Origin: Hellea sp.
GTDB lineage: Bacteria > Pseudomonadota > Alphaproteobacteria > Caulobacterales > Maricaulaceae
Length of the DNA: 64,000 nt
Direction: 5' to 3'
Assembly: GCA_020629545.1 (NCBI GenBank)
Contig: JAHDDC010000004.1
Location: 44,819-108,818, forward strand
The position numbers and the translations under genes were made by a program. This document shows, piece after piece, positions 63,979 to 64,000 of this stretch (positions are counted from its first letter, which is position 1; each line of letters opens with the position of its first letter). The notes below the pieces were generated by a model that was given only the letters and a program-made list of their open reading frames with translations, did no database searches and was not told the origin of the DNA.

Positions 63979-64000
63979 ATAATCTGGCAATGTCACAGTC

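Noticed and set aside
1..64000. CRISPR arrays, tRNA genes, prophage or defence islands
   Set aside because: No regularly spaced repeats, no cloverleaf-like segments, and no integrase, capsid, restriction or toxin-antitoxin genes were seen while reading through.

Overview
The window is a chromosomal segment of an alphaproteobacterium. Evidence by eye: moderate G+C; prfB, rne, uvrA/ssb, secDF-yajC, dnaB, smpB-dapA and rnpB all of alphaproteobacterial type; a GTTC-N7-GTTC LexA box; an M23 peptidase-bactofilin pair; and TTAACCAT (CtrA-like) half-sites. The closest fit is a marine, stalked or budding Caulobacterales/Hyphomonadales-type organism (Hyphomonas/Robiginitomaculum/Hellea-like); this placement is inference. 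I saw no tRNA or rRNA genes, CRISPR arrays, phage, transposases or insertion sequences.

Layout. 1-6.0 kb: left-truncated AsmA-like envelope protein (minus), then peroxiredoxin, DUF455 protein, and the M23 peptidase-bactofilin morphogenesis pair (plus). 6.1-11.3 kb (minus): prfB with an intact programmed +1 frameshift, penicillin-binding protein 1A, and an AMIN-type amidase. 11.7-16.7 kb (plus): RNase E with a long acidic insertion and histone-H1-like tail, M48 protease, DsbA-like oxidoreductase. 16.7-20.3 kb: divergent ssb and uvrA sharing a LexA box. 20.3-24.3 kb: a membrane protein and an imperfect 1-kb tandem duplication of a lipoprotein gene plus the 5' end of trmFO, only the second trmFO being intact. 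24.3-28.5 kb (minus): DUF4153 membrane protein, AbgT transporter, squalene/phytoene-synthase-like protein. 28.6-29.6 kb (plus): nickel superoxide dismutase cluster. 29.6-33.8 kb (minus): secF, secD, yajC, LysM protein. 34-38 kb: dnaB, alr, two-domain aspartic protease, RNase P RNA. 38.2-44 kb (plus): TadG-like protein, then a BASS transporter-deacylase-acyl-CoA synthetase operon. 44-49.2 kb (minus): AmiD-like amidase, DUF1801, small membrane protein, DnaJ/TerB protein, CoA-transferase pair, YeeE/YedE pair, folK. 49.2-56.6 kb: NYN ribonuclease plus family-5 uracil-DNA glycosylase, smpB, dapA, lytic transglycosylase, threonine dehydratase-like enzyme, acyl-CoA ligase. 56.7-64 kb: EamA transporter, a lipoprotein with a triple Cys repeat, MFS exporter, exported amidohydrolase, and an operon kbl-tdh-nitroreductase.

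Functional themes are peptidoglycan remodelling (PBP1A, two amidases, M23, SLT, LysM, alr, dapA), protein export and envelope quality control (SecDF-YajC, M48, DsbA, lipoproteins), DNA/RNA maintenance, and scavenging or catabolism of acyl and amino compounds. Most of the window is conserved core. The best unusual signals are: the duplication whose 670-bp centre is identical while both flanks have diverged; a threonine dehydrogenase lacking all four structural-zinc cysteines; a co-operonic nitroreductase with the iodotyrosine-deiodinase substrate triad; and a tiny HPGDH-headed membrane peptide next to Ni-SOD.
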